From the NCBI GenBank assembly GCA_018881555.1, contig JACAXG010000074.1:3231081-3295080 (forward strand): a stretch of DNA of 64,000 bases, given 5' to 3'. Positions 12,371 through 24,061 of the stretch are shown piece by piece (within the stretch, counting starts at the first letter, position 1; every line of letters begins with the position of its first letter). Made by a program: the position numbers and the translations under genes. The notes beneath the pieces were generated by a model, which searched no databases, was not told where the DNA came from, and saw only the letters and a program-made list of their open reading frames with translations. The DNA comes from Amblyornis subalaris. Its lineage: Eukaryota; Chordata; Aves; Passeriformes; Ptilonorhynchidae.

Positions 12371-13440
12371 ACAACCCCGAGGAAAGTCTGCAATTCAGTA
12401 GTTCAGAAAGACTCCTGCTGGTTTCAATGGGGCTTGGAGCAGTCACACACACACTCGGAGGGTGTTTNCTGGATCCCCAACAATCCCAGTATTTGCAGGA
12501 ATGGTGAAATTAAAACTCCAAATTATCNGCGCCTCTGCCATGGGAAAATACCAGCTCCACCTTTTAGACCAGAGGAAAAGCAGTACAAAAGGGGTGAAGT
12601 TTGCTCTTGGATGTGCTCTTCTCTCTGCACATGGTACGAGCACCGCCAGCGCTCGGCCTGTCCCGGCTCCCAGCAATGCAGCTCATCCCTGCCACAGAGG
12701 GGTGGGAGAGCAGGGACANGGGGGCTTGGAGCTGAATAATGCACAAGGCAGTCAGCACAGCAGGTAGGGGGAAATGATTGTGCTGGGGATAAACACAAAG
12801 GCTTTAGGCTGCCATTAAAAGACAATCTTGTGGAAAACAAACAAACAGCTGTAGCAGCAGAGGATCCTTGAAAGGTAGGTAAGTCTTCCACGTGGGGGGA
12901 AAACGTCTGTGGTAGGATAAAGGCAGTTAGCAGAAGTGAAAATCCTTAANTATGTTTTACGGAGGCAGGCCAAAAACAGTTCCTGTGTCTGGAGTTTTAC
13001 TTTGCTAAAAGAGAGGTAACACTCTTTTGTGTAATTCAGAAAAAAAAAAAAAAGCAATATGGGCTGAAATTTTAACTGCACCCATGACTGCAACTGGGAT
13101 TTCTTTTTCCAAAGGTCTGAATCGTATTTTATTTATTTATTTGGATTTGGATTTTCAGGGACAAATACTACCTGCTGTAAATCTCCAAAGTCTTTTTGAT
13201 TTCNGGGAGGTGTACACCGTCCAAGGCTGTCCTCTTCCACAGCATACCTGTGGAACTTTCATCCTTCAGCAGCAGCCTAATGCACCATTTGTCTGGTTTG
13301 CTTTAATCCCAGCATTTTCTATGCAGATGATAATTGTTTAATTTACACAAAACTGTGGCAAAACCCAAGAAATATTGCCAAATATGACAGCTGTCTTAAA
13401 AGTAAATTGAAAAAAATCAAGCCTTTCAAAAGGTTTGAAA

Positions 13441-13491
13441 GGTTTCTACCTTCAGCCAAAGTTTAGGTGGTTTTACCTTCAGCCAAGGTTT
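13441..13491. repeat. Imperfect tandem duplication, about 28-bp unit
   Basis: Two adjacent copies share 'taccttcagccaaagttt' and 'taccttcagccaaggttt', with flanking GGTTT. They differ by a few substitutions and a length change, indicating an old local duplication. Confidence 0.6.
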
Positions 13492-13703
13492 GTGCACAGC
13501 AATTCCTACACCTTCTTCCCTCTCCTCTCTCTGGCTGGCCCTCAGATCATCTTTGCCAGCATGGGTGGGTCATGCAGGGCAGCAGAGGCTTCATGGCATG
13601 TTCCACTGCTCAATGAAAAGGGCAGGGAAAAAGAGGCCTTGCAGAAANAGAAGAAATATTGACCTAGAGGCAGCTAAGGATGCCTGAAAGAGACAAAGAN
13701 GTT

Positions 13704-13772
13704 GGGCCTGGTTCAAATCCCATTGAAGTTGATGGAAACATTTCAATGGGCCTTGGATCAGACCTCTGCAGT
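13704..13772. repeat. Ancient palindromic amniote repeat (copy 2, best preserved)
   Basis: The left arm reads 'gggcctggttcaaatccc' followed by 'attgaagttgatgg'. The right arm reads 'tttcaatgggccttggatca' followed by 'gacctc', which is close to the reverse complement of the left. The whole forms an imperfect hairpin of about 69 bases. This matches a very old, near-palindromic repeat I recall as widespread in turtles, crocodilians and birds, plausibly a relic of a non-autonomous DNA transposon. The family name is not certain to me. Confidence 0.6.
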
Positions 13773-14252
13773 GAAATGAAATGGAGAAATAATGAATGGN
13801 TTTGGAGACAAACAAATTGGGCAGTGGCGGAGGGAGATGGCACGTCTGGGTAGAAAACAGTGGCCTGGCAGGGAGAAGAGGGCCTGTGCAGTTGAGAACT
13901 CAGATAGGGGTTGGCAGCTCACAGCGCAGGAGCTTGGCAATGACCTGAAAATCCTGAGAGATTTGTTTGCTTGGGTTTTGTAGTGTGTGGCAGCAAACAA
14001 GGCCCAGACATTCAAGAGAGAGAAGAGCGCCTGGCTGGCTGGCTGGAAAACAGAGCTGGTGATTCCAGCCAAGGGGACCCATCCCAGGGGATTTCCCTTC
14101 CCCCTGTCCACTTCTTGCTGGTTTTAGCCAGGAGTTCTTTTTTGGCTTTTGAATATCCTACCCTGAAAAAGATACATTCCAGGCAGGTTCTTGTGTAGCA
14201 AACTGTGAACGTGACCCAGTAAATTCTCTACTGCTTGGCAAAACATCTAGGG

Positions 14253-14520
14253 CTTTTTTTCTTTTTCTTTTTCTTTTTCTTTTTCTTTTTCTTTTTCTTT
14301 TTCTTTTTCTTTTTCTTTTTCTTTTTCTTTTTCTTTTTCTCTTTCTNNNNNNNNNNNNNNNNNNNNNNNNNNNNNNNNNNNNNNNNNNNNNNNNNNNNNN
14401 NNNNNNNNNNNNNNNNNNNNNNNNNNNNNNNNNNNNNNNNNNNNNNNNNNNNNNNNNNNNNNNNNNNNNNNNNNNNNNNNNNNNNNNNNNNNNNNNNNNC
14501 TTTTTCTTTTTCTTTTTTTT
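14253..14520. repeat. (CTTTTT)n hexanucleotide repeat with assembly gap
   Basis: About 15 tandem copies of CTTTTT run from 14253 to 14346, followed by 153 N (14347-14499) and about three more units. The gap lies wholly inside the repeat, so true length is unknown. On the minus strand it is (AAAAAG)n. Frames reading through it (poly-Phe or Glu/Lys-Arg strings) are artefacts. Confidence 0.95.
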
Positions 14521-14524
14521 AGAA

Positions 14525-17500
14525 AAAATAAAAATACATAATGATTCACCAAGCAACCGTTAAATCCAGATTGGATTCCAGAGTTAAACCAAACCAGCCT
14601 CAGATCCTGCTTCCTCATCCCAGCAGAAGATCCTTTGCCTAAGATTTCTGGGAAATGGGAACATACAGGAAAAAAAAACCCACAACAAACAGAAGTATGA
14701 ATTTAATTACCAATACTATGCTCCAACCTCAAAGGGGAAGAAGAAAGATAATTGCTTAGGGTCTCTGGGTGGAATCCTGTCCCCACNGCCAAGACAACAA
14801 CCAGTCTAGCCAGCATCTCAATGACAGGAGAGCAACGTGCAGCGTGTTTTGTAGTGTCAGTGATTCTGCATAGAGTCATAACAGGTAAGTGAAATGGTAA
14901 TTAAAAACTAAAGGAAGCACTGGCCAGAGGTNAGAACAGGTGGCATGGGGAGGGGGCAGCGATTTGTTGATTATGAAATGGCAAGATAAAAATATACAGC
15001 AACAGTAAAAGCAACATTCTCGTGGGGAATTTCTGCAGAAAGGTGCAGACAGAGAAATAAGAGTCTGAAAGGGAAAGGTGGAAGGTCTTTTCCCCAAACT
15101 GCAAAAAAAAGCACGGACAACATGTGGCAGTCCGGGAAATACTAGCAGGTTGTTATGNTAAAGCAAAACGTCCTGTGGGGAAACAGATTTGATGTGGCAA
15201 ATGTGCTTGCAAGGGGTAACTGTGAGCTTTTGAGAAGGAACAGCCACAACAAGGAGTGGAGGATATGGTGCTTTCTGGTAGAGAAGGGCTGCCCAAGATT
15301 CCCNGTGTGCTGCCTGCTGGGAGCACGTGTGCTGCTCATGGCCGTGCTGGGACAATATCCAGCTGCTGGTGGTCACAGCCGTGGGACCATCCTGCCTGCT
15401 GTCCATGCAATGGGTTTTTAAGTTCAGGGACATGAGAGGGGAGACAAAATCCTGCTCTGACTCATGGACTTGTCCAATGGTGGAGGTTCGAGGCAGAGTC
15501 TCTCAGACGCTGCGGGGAAATGGGCTCGAGGCTGACCTTAGCTGTGACAGGCTCAAGGGTAACCTTGGCTGCAAACAGAAAAATAATTTGGACAGAAAAA
15601 TAATTTGAACAGAAAAAATCTTCTAGAGAGAGCAGATTCTCTNTGGTCCTGTGCCTTGCTTTGTTTTGGTGAATGGACACACAGCATCTCTGAAATATTT
15701 TATTGGTGTTACAGATGTCAGTCGTACAGAAATGTGTCCTCCTTTTAGTTTGGAAAGCCAGGGTTGATTTGGTCTTAAAATTTACCTGGTGGATTTCTCT
15801 TTTCCTTATTAAAAACACTCACAGGAAGCACCTGAACTTATTTAGAAAACAGAGAGACTTGAAGTGCTAATACATCAGATATTTCTCTTTGATTGGGGGA
15901 GGAGAGATTCTCTTCTCCTGAGGTTTCAATTCCTTGCTGTCAACCTGCGANCGATCTTCCCTTCATGCAGATAAAATGATAGAGAGATATACATGAGCAC
16001 TCTGCTCCTGAGTGCTTTAAGTTATTCCTCCTTTCTTATATGTGTTTGGTTTGGAGTTTTCNCCTGGTTTCCTAATAAATTTTGAACTTATTTCCTTATT
16101 TCATTCAGATAAAATTGTAAAAGGCTACTGAATGTTTTTCTGACATAAAATGCCTTCTAGCAGGAAAACAGCACCTTGTTGTGCAATGTCAGCTCAGATC
16201 TTTTGAGCCTGTTCACTGATTGTTTCTGTAACAGTTTATGAATTATCATTCCTATGTTTGCTTGTTGCTGCTAAATATCTCTGCAAGTCAAGGGTTATAA
16301 GGTGCATTTTATAGACACATAAGATGACAATAGACTATTTCACTATAATTCTATTAAAAATGCAAGCAATCAAGAGGCAGNAGTCTGTAGTAATCATTCC
16401 TTCCACAAGTCATTTCAGACTAGTTTTAAATTTTGATATGCCAGGGGAGAAAAATATCTCCCTGTATGTTTGCAAAATACCTACTTCAGTGCAAACTGTA
16501 TTTTGACAGAAGTCTTTGATCTCTATCAGAGTGCAAATGACTAAAAATTAAACATGAGGAAGAGCATGGGGAAAAGTATTCAGCACAAACTAGACAAAGG
16601 GGATCTTTTTCTTCTTCATTTAAAATGTCATTTAAATTCGCCTTCGTAGACAGGTATTAGGAGACACCACGTTAGTTCTGATCCTGCTTTGTCGCCCTTC
16701 TCCTCAGTCACCTGTAAGAGGAGATAGGTTGTGGTACTTAGATTCAAAAATGTCAAATGGGACTGAATCCTCTGGCTCTGGGGCATCCCTGACCCATGTG
16801 AGGCTGTACTGGACCCTATAGCCCTCATGTTGCAGGAATCAGCAGCCACAGATGGCTCCAGCAGTTCATGAATGTACAAATAAAACAGATTACAGACATT
16901 GCATGGAAAAGCCAGGAAGTATCTTTGATATCTAGGAAATAAATTGGGCTTAATTCACAGAAGATTCAACACTTTGTGGCCNCTTTTCTCTGCTGTAGCT
17001 GCATGACTGTCTTAGCTTATCATGTGTGAATCCCCNTTTTGACAGGTACCTATTGAAAATAGTGGTTGGATATTTTAATAACACATTCCTCCCTGCTCAT
17101 GAGAAGGATCTGATGGGAATAAAAGCAGTTTTATATAGGTGAAAGCCAGCTGGTGAACTCTATTCCCTGTCAACATTAGCCTCTACCCAAAATTTCAAAA
17201 GCAAAATACTGCCCTAATATCCTGACTTACATTCATGTCTTCAGACATTTTTATATATTTTCAACTTGGAACAGTGCACATGGTTCAAGTCTAGCCTCTT
17301 TGTATGTCCTGGCAGCTTGTAGTGTTAAATAACAATTTTAAACAGTTCAATTAACACTTTTCTTCATTTTCTGTTCTAACAAATATNAGCAAATGAATCC
17401 CATGAAGAACAGAAGTCCATGTTTATGCTGAGAGCTTTCAGCTTCTANGCGTGCTCTATGGCCCTATAAAAATGTCACCATTTAACACATGCAAATTTAG

Positions 17501-17990
17501 TGAGATTCACAGATTTCATATTAAGCACACGCTTAATTTTTTTACTGGGTACAGCTTCTCACCTTCTTGCCAGCTGGAGGTCTTGGAGATTATGCTTTTT
17601 TTCATCTCCTACATGTGCGAGACCACGTAGGGAAGGCAGAAAATCCACACAGCCACACTAGCACAGGCTGTGACTCTTGCAGGGGAGCAGAGCACTGCAG
17701 GGAGGCACCACAGCTCACCCAGCACACTGACCTGCTTTGGGTCTCTCTGAATGTCCAAGAAGGGGGCATGGGGACAGTCCCTTGGCTTCACATGATATCA
17801 TTTGCCACATTCCTCCCATGGCAAAGTACTGGTCACAATAATTTTGAGGGTGCTGCAGAGAATTAAAATATCATTTGAAGAGGCATGTGCGAATAGTTTG
17901 TTGGGATCGCGCATCTCTTCGTTGTTATAAGCTTATCTTTCCAGATTCCGCACTTTCAGTGATTTTTATTTCTCGCGGAAACAAAAAGCA
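14525..17990. other. Non-coding, nothing recognised apart from local duplications
   Basis: The minus-strand open frame at 14876-15433 (185 codons, with ambiguous bases) has no recognised domain and no supporting splice or promoter features; its cysteine- and histidine-rich stretches do not form a known finger. A donor-like 'aacag|gtaagtg' at 14885 has no clear partner acceptor. The remainder is unremarkable. Confidence 0.45.
15523..15616. repeat. Two consecutive local tandem duplications
   Basis: First, a unit of about 27 bases beginning GGCTCRAG (15523-15549) is repeated at 15550-15577 with several changes. Directly after, the 17-base unit acagaaaaataatttgg occurs at 15575-15591 and again at 15592-15608, with a partial third copy to about 15616. 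Replication slippage is the simplest explanation. Confidence 0.65.
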
Positions 17991-17994
17991 ATAC

Positions 17995-18330
17995 CAGTTT
18001 TCGGGTGTTAAGCGCTGCCNTCAGCCCCCGGCTCCCAACGAGAGCTTTGCGGGAGGATTCGCTCCGTTCCTCCTGGATCTGCCGCGACGTTCCAGGGCGT
18101 GGAAGTCACGGGGGCTGAAGGGAGAAGGCAGCCCCGGGCCTGGGTGGGAGATGGCCGCAGCAGGGGCGGGTTGGTGCCCTACATTCCGGCGCTGCTGCTC
18201 TCCCCTCCGCCGCAGTGGTTCACCTCGCCGGTGCGGGAGAGCGCGGGTGAGGCGCGCAAAGCACGCGGTGTGACGGGAGCTCTCTCGCCGATAACCATCT
18301 GGAGAGCACAGGCTCCGGCTCGCTCCGACT
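17995..18330. promoter_or_regulatory. CpG-rich island, candidate promoter or orphan CpG island
   Basis: Roughly 30 CpG dinucleotides fall in about 300 bases, in sharp contrast to AT-rich flanks. There is no convincing coding frame: the open frame at 17875-18273 simply follows composition. A CCAAT-type 'agccaataaa' lies downstream at about 18530. In a gene-poor setting this could be the promoter of a long non-coding RNA, an alternative first exon, or an orphan island marking an enhancer. Orientation cannot be decided. Confidence 0.5.
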
Positions 18331-18765
18331 TATTTTTAGGCACCAAGCTTCACAGTCTTTAAGGGCAAAGAGAGGGGAGTAAAAATAGGCCAATTAGTGT
18401 AATTTCTGAAAAAAAAAAAAAAAATTCCTTAAAGATCTTGAGCAATTGCAAAGGTGACTTTAAAATTTAAGAGGAATGAAAAACAAATGGGCTGGGTAGG
18501 AAATTCGGGGCCTCTAAGAAGATCGCTTAGCCAATAAATTGCCTTTTTTATTTGAGCATCTTTGAAGTGTCCTCCCTGGAGGGACTATCTTAAAGCTAGC
18601 TTTAGTTAGTAGCATTGGGTTTTTAATGGCTTCCGAATGTACCTTCCCTACTTTCTAATCTTACTGTAGTCTCTTGCCTTCCCTAATTGTTTTGTTATTT
18701 TTTCACTCTGTGTTTGAAGAGCAGAATTAAAACTGTGCAAAGCGTGGGGTTTGTGTAAACACAAG
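18331..18765. promoter_or_regulatory. AT-rich, repeat-free block beside CpG island
   Basis: This block directly follows the CpG island and contains 'ggccaattagtgtaattt' near 18389, an A(16) run at 18409-18424, 'ttagccaataaattgcc' near 18528 and the palindromic 'aaagctagcttta' near 18592. The texture resembles a conserved non-coding element. This is inferred from motif density only. Confidence 0.3.
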
Positions 18766-21500
18766 GTGATATGTGACATTATTTCAGGCTTCCCGTGATC
18801 TGTTCCCCGTTTGTCACACAGACTCACCTCAGTTTGTCTGCAGCATTGTGAATTTTAGGAAAAGATTCCAGTCCTGCCTGGAAATCTCTGTGCCATCAAC
18901 TCGTTGGACATCTGGTTTCAATTTACAATGTATCTTCCTGAGGGTACATAACACCCCCAGAGTAAATAATAATAATAATGTTAATAATAATAACAATATC
19001 TATAATATAGTAATAATANATGTAAATGAAGTACATGTTCTTGTGTTTCCAATGTGGGAGAAAACAAATTAGAAAATGAATTGCCTGGAGGTTTGCATTT
19101 ACATTGCACGGATGGTTTACATTTTAAGCAACATGAAAACAGACTGCCTTCAAGGAAGACCATGAATATTTTGGGAAGATTTATTTAAACCAAAGATTNG
19201 GGGAAATGTTAAAACCAGATGAATTCTATACACAGTAAAAGTGCTAGATCNAGGAATTTTGTTCAGCATCAACTGTGGGTCTAAGTATATGGGTAAAATC
19301 TATATTTAAAATCAGGGATGGGTTTATGTCTGCAACTCAATGGGAAAGCAAATTGTCTTCTGAAGCCAAGTGCAGATATTCACTAATGAAGGTTAAAAGA
19401 AGATGGCTGAATGGAATTGGATGTGTGGGGGAATTTTTATACTCTCTGTTATTCCCACTTGAGTCTGTCTTGAAGAAAACAAAATCTTTCATGGAAAAAT
19501 ATCAATTTGAATAAAGCTTTCAGAGAAAGCGAGAGAAATTAGNGACTGCACCAGTGATCATTAACTCACTCACATTTTGTACTAATGAATCTTTACTTTT
19601 ATTCCAAAAAAAAAAAAGGGAAGCAGCTTTAAGACAGACTCCACAAGAGTCAGTTGACTGCATCTTTCACCCAGCTGTCAGGAGTTCAGGTTCAAGGTGC
19701 CCCTCGAAAGCAGACACAATTGCAGCTTGAACCTCCGGGTCTCATCTCCTGGGCCCTGACTACCCAGCTATTACATATTCATTCAGGTGTGTGTTTTTCT
19801 TCCTCTTTCTTTTCAAAGAGAACTTCAGGGGGTCTCAAGGTCTTCACGCAGACTGTGATGTAGAAACCTCACAGGTAAAATGCCCAATTCACAGCAAGAC
19901 CGAGAGCAGCAGCAGAAACGGCAACAGGAATAATTCCNACACTGCAGGGCACTGGAAGTCGCTGGAAGGAGGACAACACAGAATTTGGTGAAGAACAAAT
20001 GCTTTTGGGTGTCCTGATTTAGGGTGGTTGAGCATTGCCTTAGAAGATGGTCAGGGAAAGGAATAGCTGGGTGACATGAGGTGCTGCTGCTCAGAGCAAC
20101 CCCTCTGCCNTGGGACATGGGCTGGTACATGAAGTGAGACCTTAAGTAACACTGTGATCATAGTATGAACAAGCATCATTTGGCTTTTATCCAATTTATA
20201 CCTAGATANATATGCATGTGAAATGAAAGAGAGATTTCTGTAGAAATATAGTAAAGGGAAAATTCAGTAAATCAACTCGCAATGTGTTTAAAGAAATGCT
20301 GACAGAACCATGGATAGTGTTCACATTTCACCGCCAAATAAAATTACAGAGCAGGAAAGGTACCAGGGAAGAAACAGTCAAAATCCAAGTTTGCAAAAAT
20401 CTATTCAAGGAACAGAAAATATAATTTGAAAATTAAACTATTTCCCAAGTGAGGCAAAGAAGGAAAAGTTTCCGGAAGGTGGGAATATATGGTGCCATCT
20501 CTGAGAATTTCAAGAAATTGGAAAAACAAGTAACCAGATGCTGAAATTAATTATTTGAGTGCTTCAGAATAGAAGAGGAGCACTTTCAAAACAAATATAG
20601 AAGAGGAATGGGAACCAGGATAGCATTTATGGTTATTTTACACCAAACTGAAAGATTAATACCTACATTACCCTGTACTTTGCCCATGTCATCAAGTTTA
20701 GACATCATCAGAGACAAAAGACCTGAAAACAGAGGGCATGAAAAACACTAAAAATAAAAAATAACCCTGATCCAGTCAAATATTTAATTGGTTTTAGGGA
20801 AATTTAAATCAAACACGAATTCTCCTGGAAATGAAACATGAAATAGATATGCTGTAAGTGGATATAGAACTTAGTCAGGTAGATAGTTACAATGGCCAGT
20901 TTAAACATACAAAAAAGCTTTGCAGGTAATGGTGAGCACACTGAACTACTTTATCTTCAAGAAAAACATAGGAGGAAATAAATGAAAATAAGTGTGTTTT
21001 ATTCCCCCTATGAGAATATAGAGGTTTCACTTTTAATAATAAACTGACTTACTGAACTCTAGCTAGGGTCTTTGCAAAGGCTTAAACAAGGGGAGACATG
21101 GGAGGATCAGTGGATATCTGTCAGACAGACTTTAAAAAGTCACCACAAGACCCAGCTAAAGACACCTCTAAGTCTGGATTACAGTTTCGTGTGTGCCTGG
21201 GAGCTGTGGAGTAGACAGGACCATGTGGGAGGTTTAAAGGTCCCAGTCTCACCATGGCACAGCTCTGGAATAGAACCATAATGATGAGAAGGGGCTGGTG
21301 GTGTACACATGCTGAAAACTGAAATTAGGCAGCCAGCCCTGGCAAAGGTGTATCAGTGGCTCTGGATAGATCTCACAAAAATAAGGAAATCAGATAGAAT
21401 TCTGTCAGGTGAGATTCCACTTCTTTACAAAATAATTTGCTTGAGAAGGTGCAAATTAAACTACCTATTCACTCCTCTGGGATCTGAATTTGCTGCGAAC
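18766..21500. other. Non-coding, AT-rich, one degenerate microsatellite
   Basis: No gene is recognised. The part from about 20150 to 21060 is rich in A on the + strand and may be deeply decayed LINE sequence, but I cannot assign it. T/A runs and a CR1 fragment follow at its right edge. Confidence 0.4.
18964..19020. repeat. Degenerate (AAT)n microsatellite
   Basis: Repeated AAT units interrupted by GTT, CAAT and TCT steps occupy about 57 bases. The run is imperfect. Confidence 0.85.
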
Positions 21501-21507
21501 TTCTGAG

Positions 21508-21850
21508 GAAAACGATTTAGGCATCACTATGGACAGNTCAGTAAAGACATCTGCTCAAATTCAATATGTAGCAGCAGTCAAAATTGTAAATTAGATGTTA
21601 GGCTGCATTAAGAACTGAATGGCTGTAATACAGGAAATATGGTACCATTTATAAATCTGTGAAACAGACCTGGAGACTGAGAGCTTTCGGTTTGTTCTCT
21701 TGATCTCGAACAAAGAAGAAGAAAGAAAGAAAAACCGTAAGTCTGAGGTGGCAACAAGGGATCATAAGAGTTACAATGAGGAAACATTTAACACTGGAGT
21801 CCTTAGGAAAGAGGATCTAATTTCTAAAGAGGAAAAAATAAGCATGCAGG
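21508..21850 (+). mobile_element. Old CR1-type LINE fragment (ORF2 3' part)
   Basis: Successive blocks follow the order of the C-terminal ORF2 region of CR1-like LINEs: 'gatttaggcatcactatgga', then a 'gcagcagtcaaaa' block, then 'ttaggctgcattaagaa', then 'caggaaatat'. A weaker block at 21750-21835 corresponds to the following 'aaaagggcaacaaaaatgat' part of the consensus. Many substitutions and indels break the frame, so it is an ancient inactive copy. The 146-codon open frame beginning at 21700 lies partly on this remnant and is not a gene. The right boundary is approximate. Confidence 0.6.
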
Positions 21851-23897
21851 TAAAGGTAGAAACATATGCTGTGGTGGAAGCTGAAATGGAAATCAGATAT
21901 TCTTACATTGCTCTTTTGTCCAGAAGCATTTCTATGGTATTTGAAACAAGCACAGGCTTTAATAATTCCACTTGGTCTTGGAGATCCGCTAGAGCTGCTG
22001 ACGTGAGGTTTGGTGTTTCAAATGCTTTTGGTCATTCAGTGTTTGTAGCAGGAGGGGATGTAGCAGGAAAACTTCGGTTCTTCTCACTTTTAACACTTTT
22101 CACGTTTCTAGGGACATGTGCAAAAGGCTCATTTGTATAAGTTCAAAAACTCTGTTTAATTAAAAAGCCATCTTTGTGAATGCAAATGAATACATCAAAA
22201 ACTCTCAGAAGTCCACACAACTAATAATTAATCTAGATTTCAAGGACTCTCTAACACTATTACATCATGAATACCTCCCTTATTCAAGAATGGGCATCCT
22301 TCTAGCAATTAAAAGAAAAATTTAGAAGATAATTAGACACAATTCTCATCACAATATTTTACACAGGTATGATTTTGAAATTAGGTCAAGGGAGGGAGGG
22401 AAAATGGTGATTCATTACAGAGGCTCCACAAAGCAGAATTACCCCATCACAACTTCTAAGTAATCTGTTTTTCTAAGTTGTCACTGTAACAAATGACCAT
22501 TGTTAATAAATTAGGAAGCCAGAGAACACCTTATAGTGTATGAATAAACTGGGTGCAGTCTGACATCTGTCTTTATCAAAAAAAGTGCCAATAAAGTTGT
22601 TGAAAAGTTTATACATTACAAAATCATCAGACTATATATTGCTTGTATACTCTGGTGATGGCCCATACAGAAGAAATGTCTTAAATGTCACACTTGCACA
22701 ACAGCAGTGACAGAATAAACCTGGGATGCCAAAGCAATTATGCCAAAATAAATCAGTCCTTGCACTCCCTGAAATAATAGGGGAAGGGATAGATGTAATT
22801 TATATTAATGGACCAGCAGAGATAATAAAGAATTGCTTAATGTCTTTCTTCACATATTTAGGTCTTTATGATAAGGTTTTTATGAAATGGAATATATAAC
22901 CCAAATAAAGTGAAACCAGATTTAATGAAATTGCCTGTCAATAGCACATTCACAAGTTTGGATTTTTTCCTTCAGTCTGCGTGACATTCACACAGCCTTA
23001 TATGGATAAGTGTCAATAGCTGCTGTACTCAGATGTTTCTCTGAGCAATCTGAAGTTATTTTCTATATCTGACAGTATGATCTGGTGGAAGATAATGTCC
23101 AACAGCTCAGGCAGGTCTCAGGAGTACTGATATCCCAATTCTGCNGCTGGTTTTGTTACTGATTTGCTGTTTGACCTTAGATGTAACATGTGNGGTAGTA
23201 TTAAATAGGTGTAAACAGTATCAAGAACAACGAGTTTCTCACAGCTTTAATTAATATCTATGAAGAGCCTGACAAAAGCCCTGATGAAGCCTGGAAGGTT
23301 TTCTAGACATCCAAAGTATTATTACTTAAATAGTCTGAAGCTTTAACATTTCAAGCAACGTTGAGTACACATAGATAACAACATTTCATTTATATTTGGG
23401 ATATGTTTTCCCCAGAAAGAGCATATAACTTTCATTTTAATATTCATAAATTTCAAATAAAAAGTTTCTACGATGAACGTTTTTGTAAGTATACAGTATA
23501 ATGTGCTCATTAACATACATTTAGTACATTCTGCCATTTTATCTATAAAAAAATGCATCAAAATTTTGGGGAAAAAATAATTTCCTGTTGTGAAGGAAGA
23601 GTTTAAAACTCTTCTATATATTCCTCTGTATGGTCATGCTGCTGAGCATTCAAGAGATTTCAGCAGAAACTTGATAGGGTGCCTTTTGTGTGAGCAGCTC
23701 AAAGATCAGTAGGGCAACCTGGTATGTGACAAGATGAATATTAAATCTGTTAGTGCCGAGTGTCTCATTTCCCAGGGCTGAACTGAAACAGTTTCTGATA
23801 CCTTTCTGAAAAAAATCTTTTAAAACCTCTGTTGTGATCTGGTCTAGATGGCAGTGGAGGTCAGTGAGAGGATTCCCAAGTGACTTACCAGAGCCGA
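21851..23897. other. Non-coding, AT-rich
   Basis: No recognisable gene or repeat. The part from 22150 to 23560 is notably AT-rich with few simple repeats. It contains scattered TAAT/ATTA cores but no compact motif cluster. Confidence 0.4.
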
Positions 23898-24061
23898 GTC
23901 TTTGGGAGTGGTAGAAGCCTCATCCCTGGAAACATTAAGGGCTACATTGGATAGGGCTCTGAACAACCTGTTGGAGTTGCAGCTATCTCTGCTCGTTGCA
24001 GGGGGTTGGACTAGATGACCTTTAAAAGTCCCTTCCAACCCAAACTATTCTCTGGTTCTAT
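23898..24061 (+). mobile_element. CR1 LINE, 3'-terminal fragment
   Basis: This is the clearest repeat in the window. It reads through the CR1 3' region: 'catccctggaaacatta', 'ggctctgaacaacctg', then 'ttggactagatgaccttt' and 'cccttccaacccaaacta', ending at a degenerate octamer tail ('ttctctggttctat' against the usual ATTCTATG repeats). The copy is severely 5'-truncated, as is normal for CR1, and is in + orientation. It places the sequence among birds or close archosaurs. Confidence 0.9.

Larger units (their letters stand above)
12371..14250. other. Non-coding, with short duplications and one ancient repeat
   Basis: No gene is recognised. Several partly overlapping open frames at 12359-12891 lie on both strands in a GC-richer patch. 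A(13) lies at about 13041-13053. Items listed separately are the short tandem duplication at 13441-13491 and the palindromic repeat at 13704-13772. Confidence 0.45.

Noticed and set aside
13704..13772. tRNA-like gene suggested by a B-box string and hairpin
   Set aside because: No acceptor stem, A-box or anticodon arm could be found; the hairpin belongs to an interspersed palindromic repeat.
14158..14618. Open frames encoding Lys/Arg/Glu or poly-Phe runs
   Set aside because: They are translations of the (CTTTTT)n repeat and its N gap.
14876..15433. 185-codon minus-strand open frame with Cys- and His-rich parts
   Set aside because: Cysteine and histidine spacing does not form a known zinc-binding motif. 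It contains ambiguous codons and lacks splice or promoter context.
21700..22140. 146-codon + strand open frame with a charged start and hydrophobic end
   Set aside because: Its first part overlaps a decayed CR1 remnant; no start context or homologue recognised.
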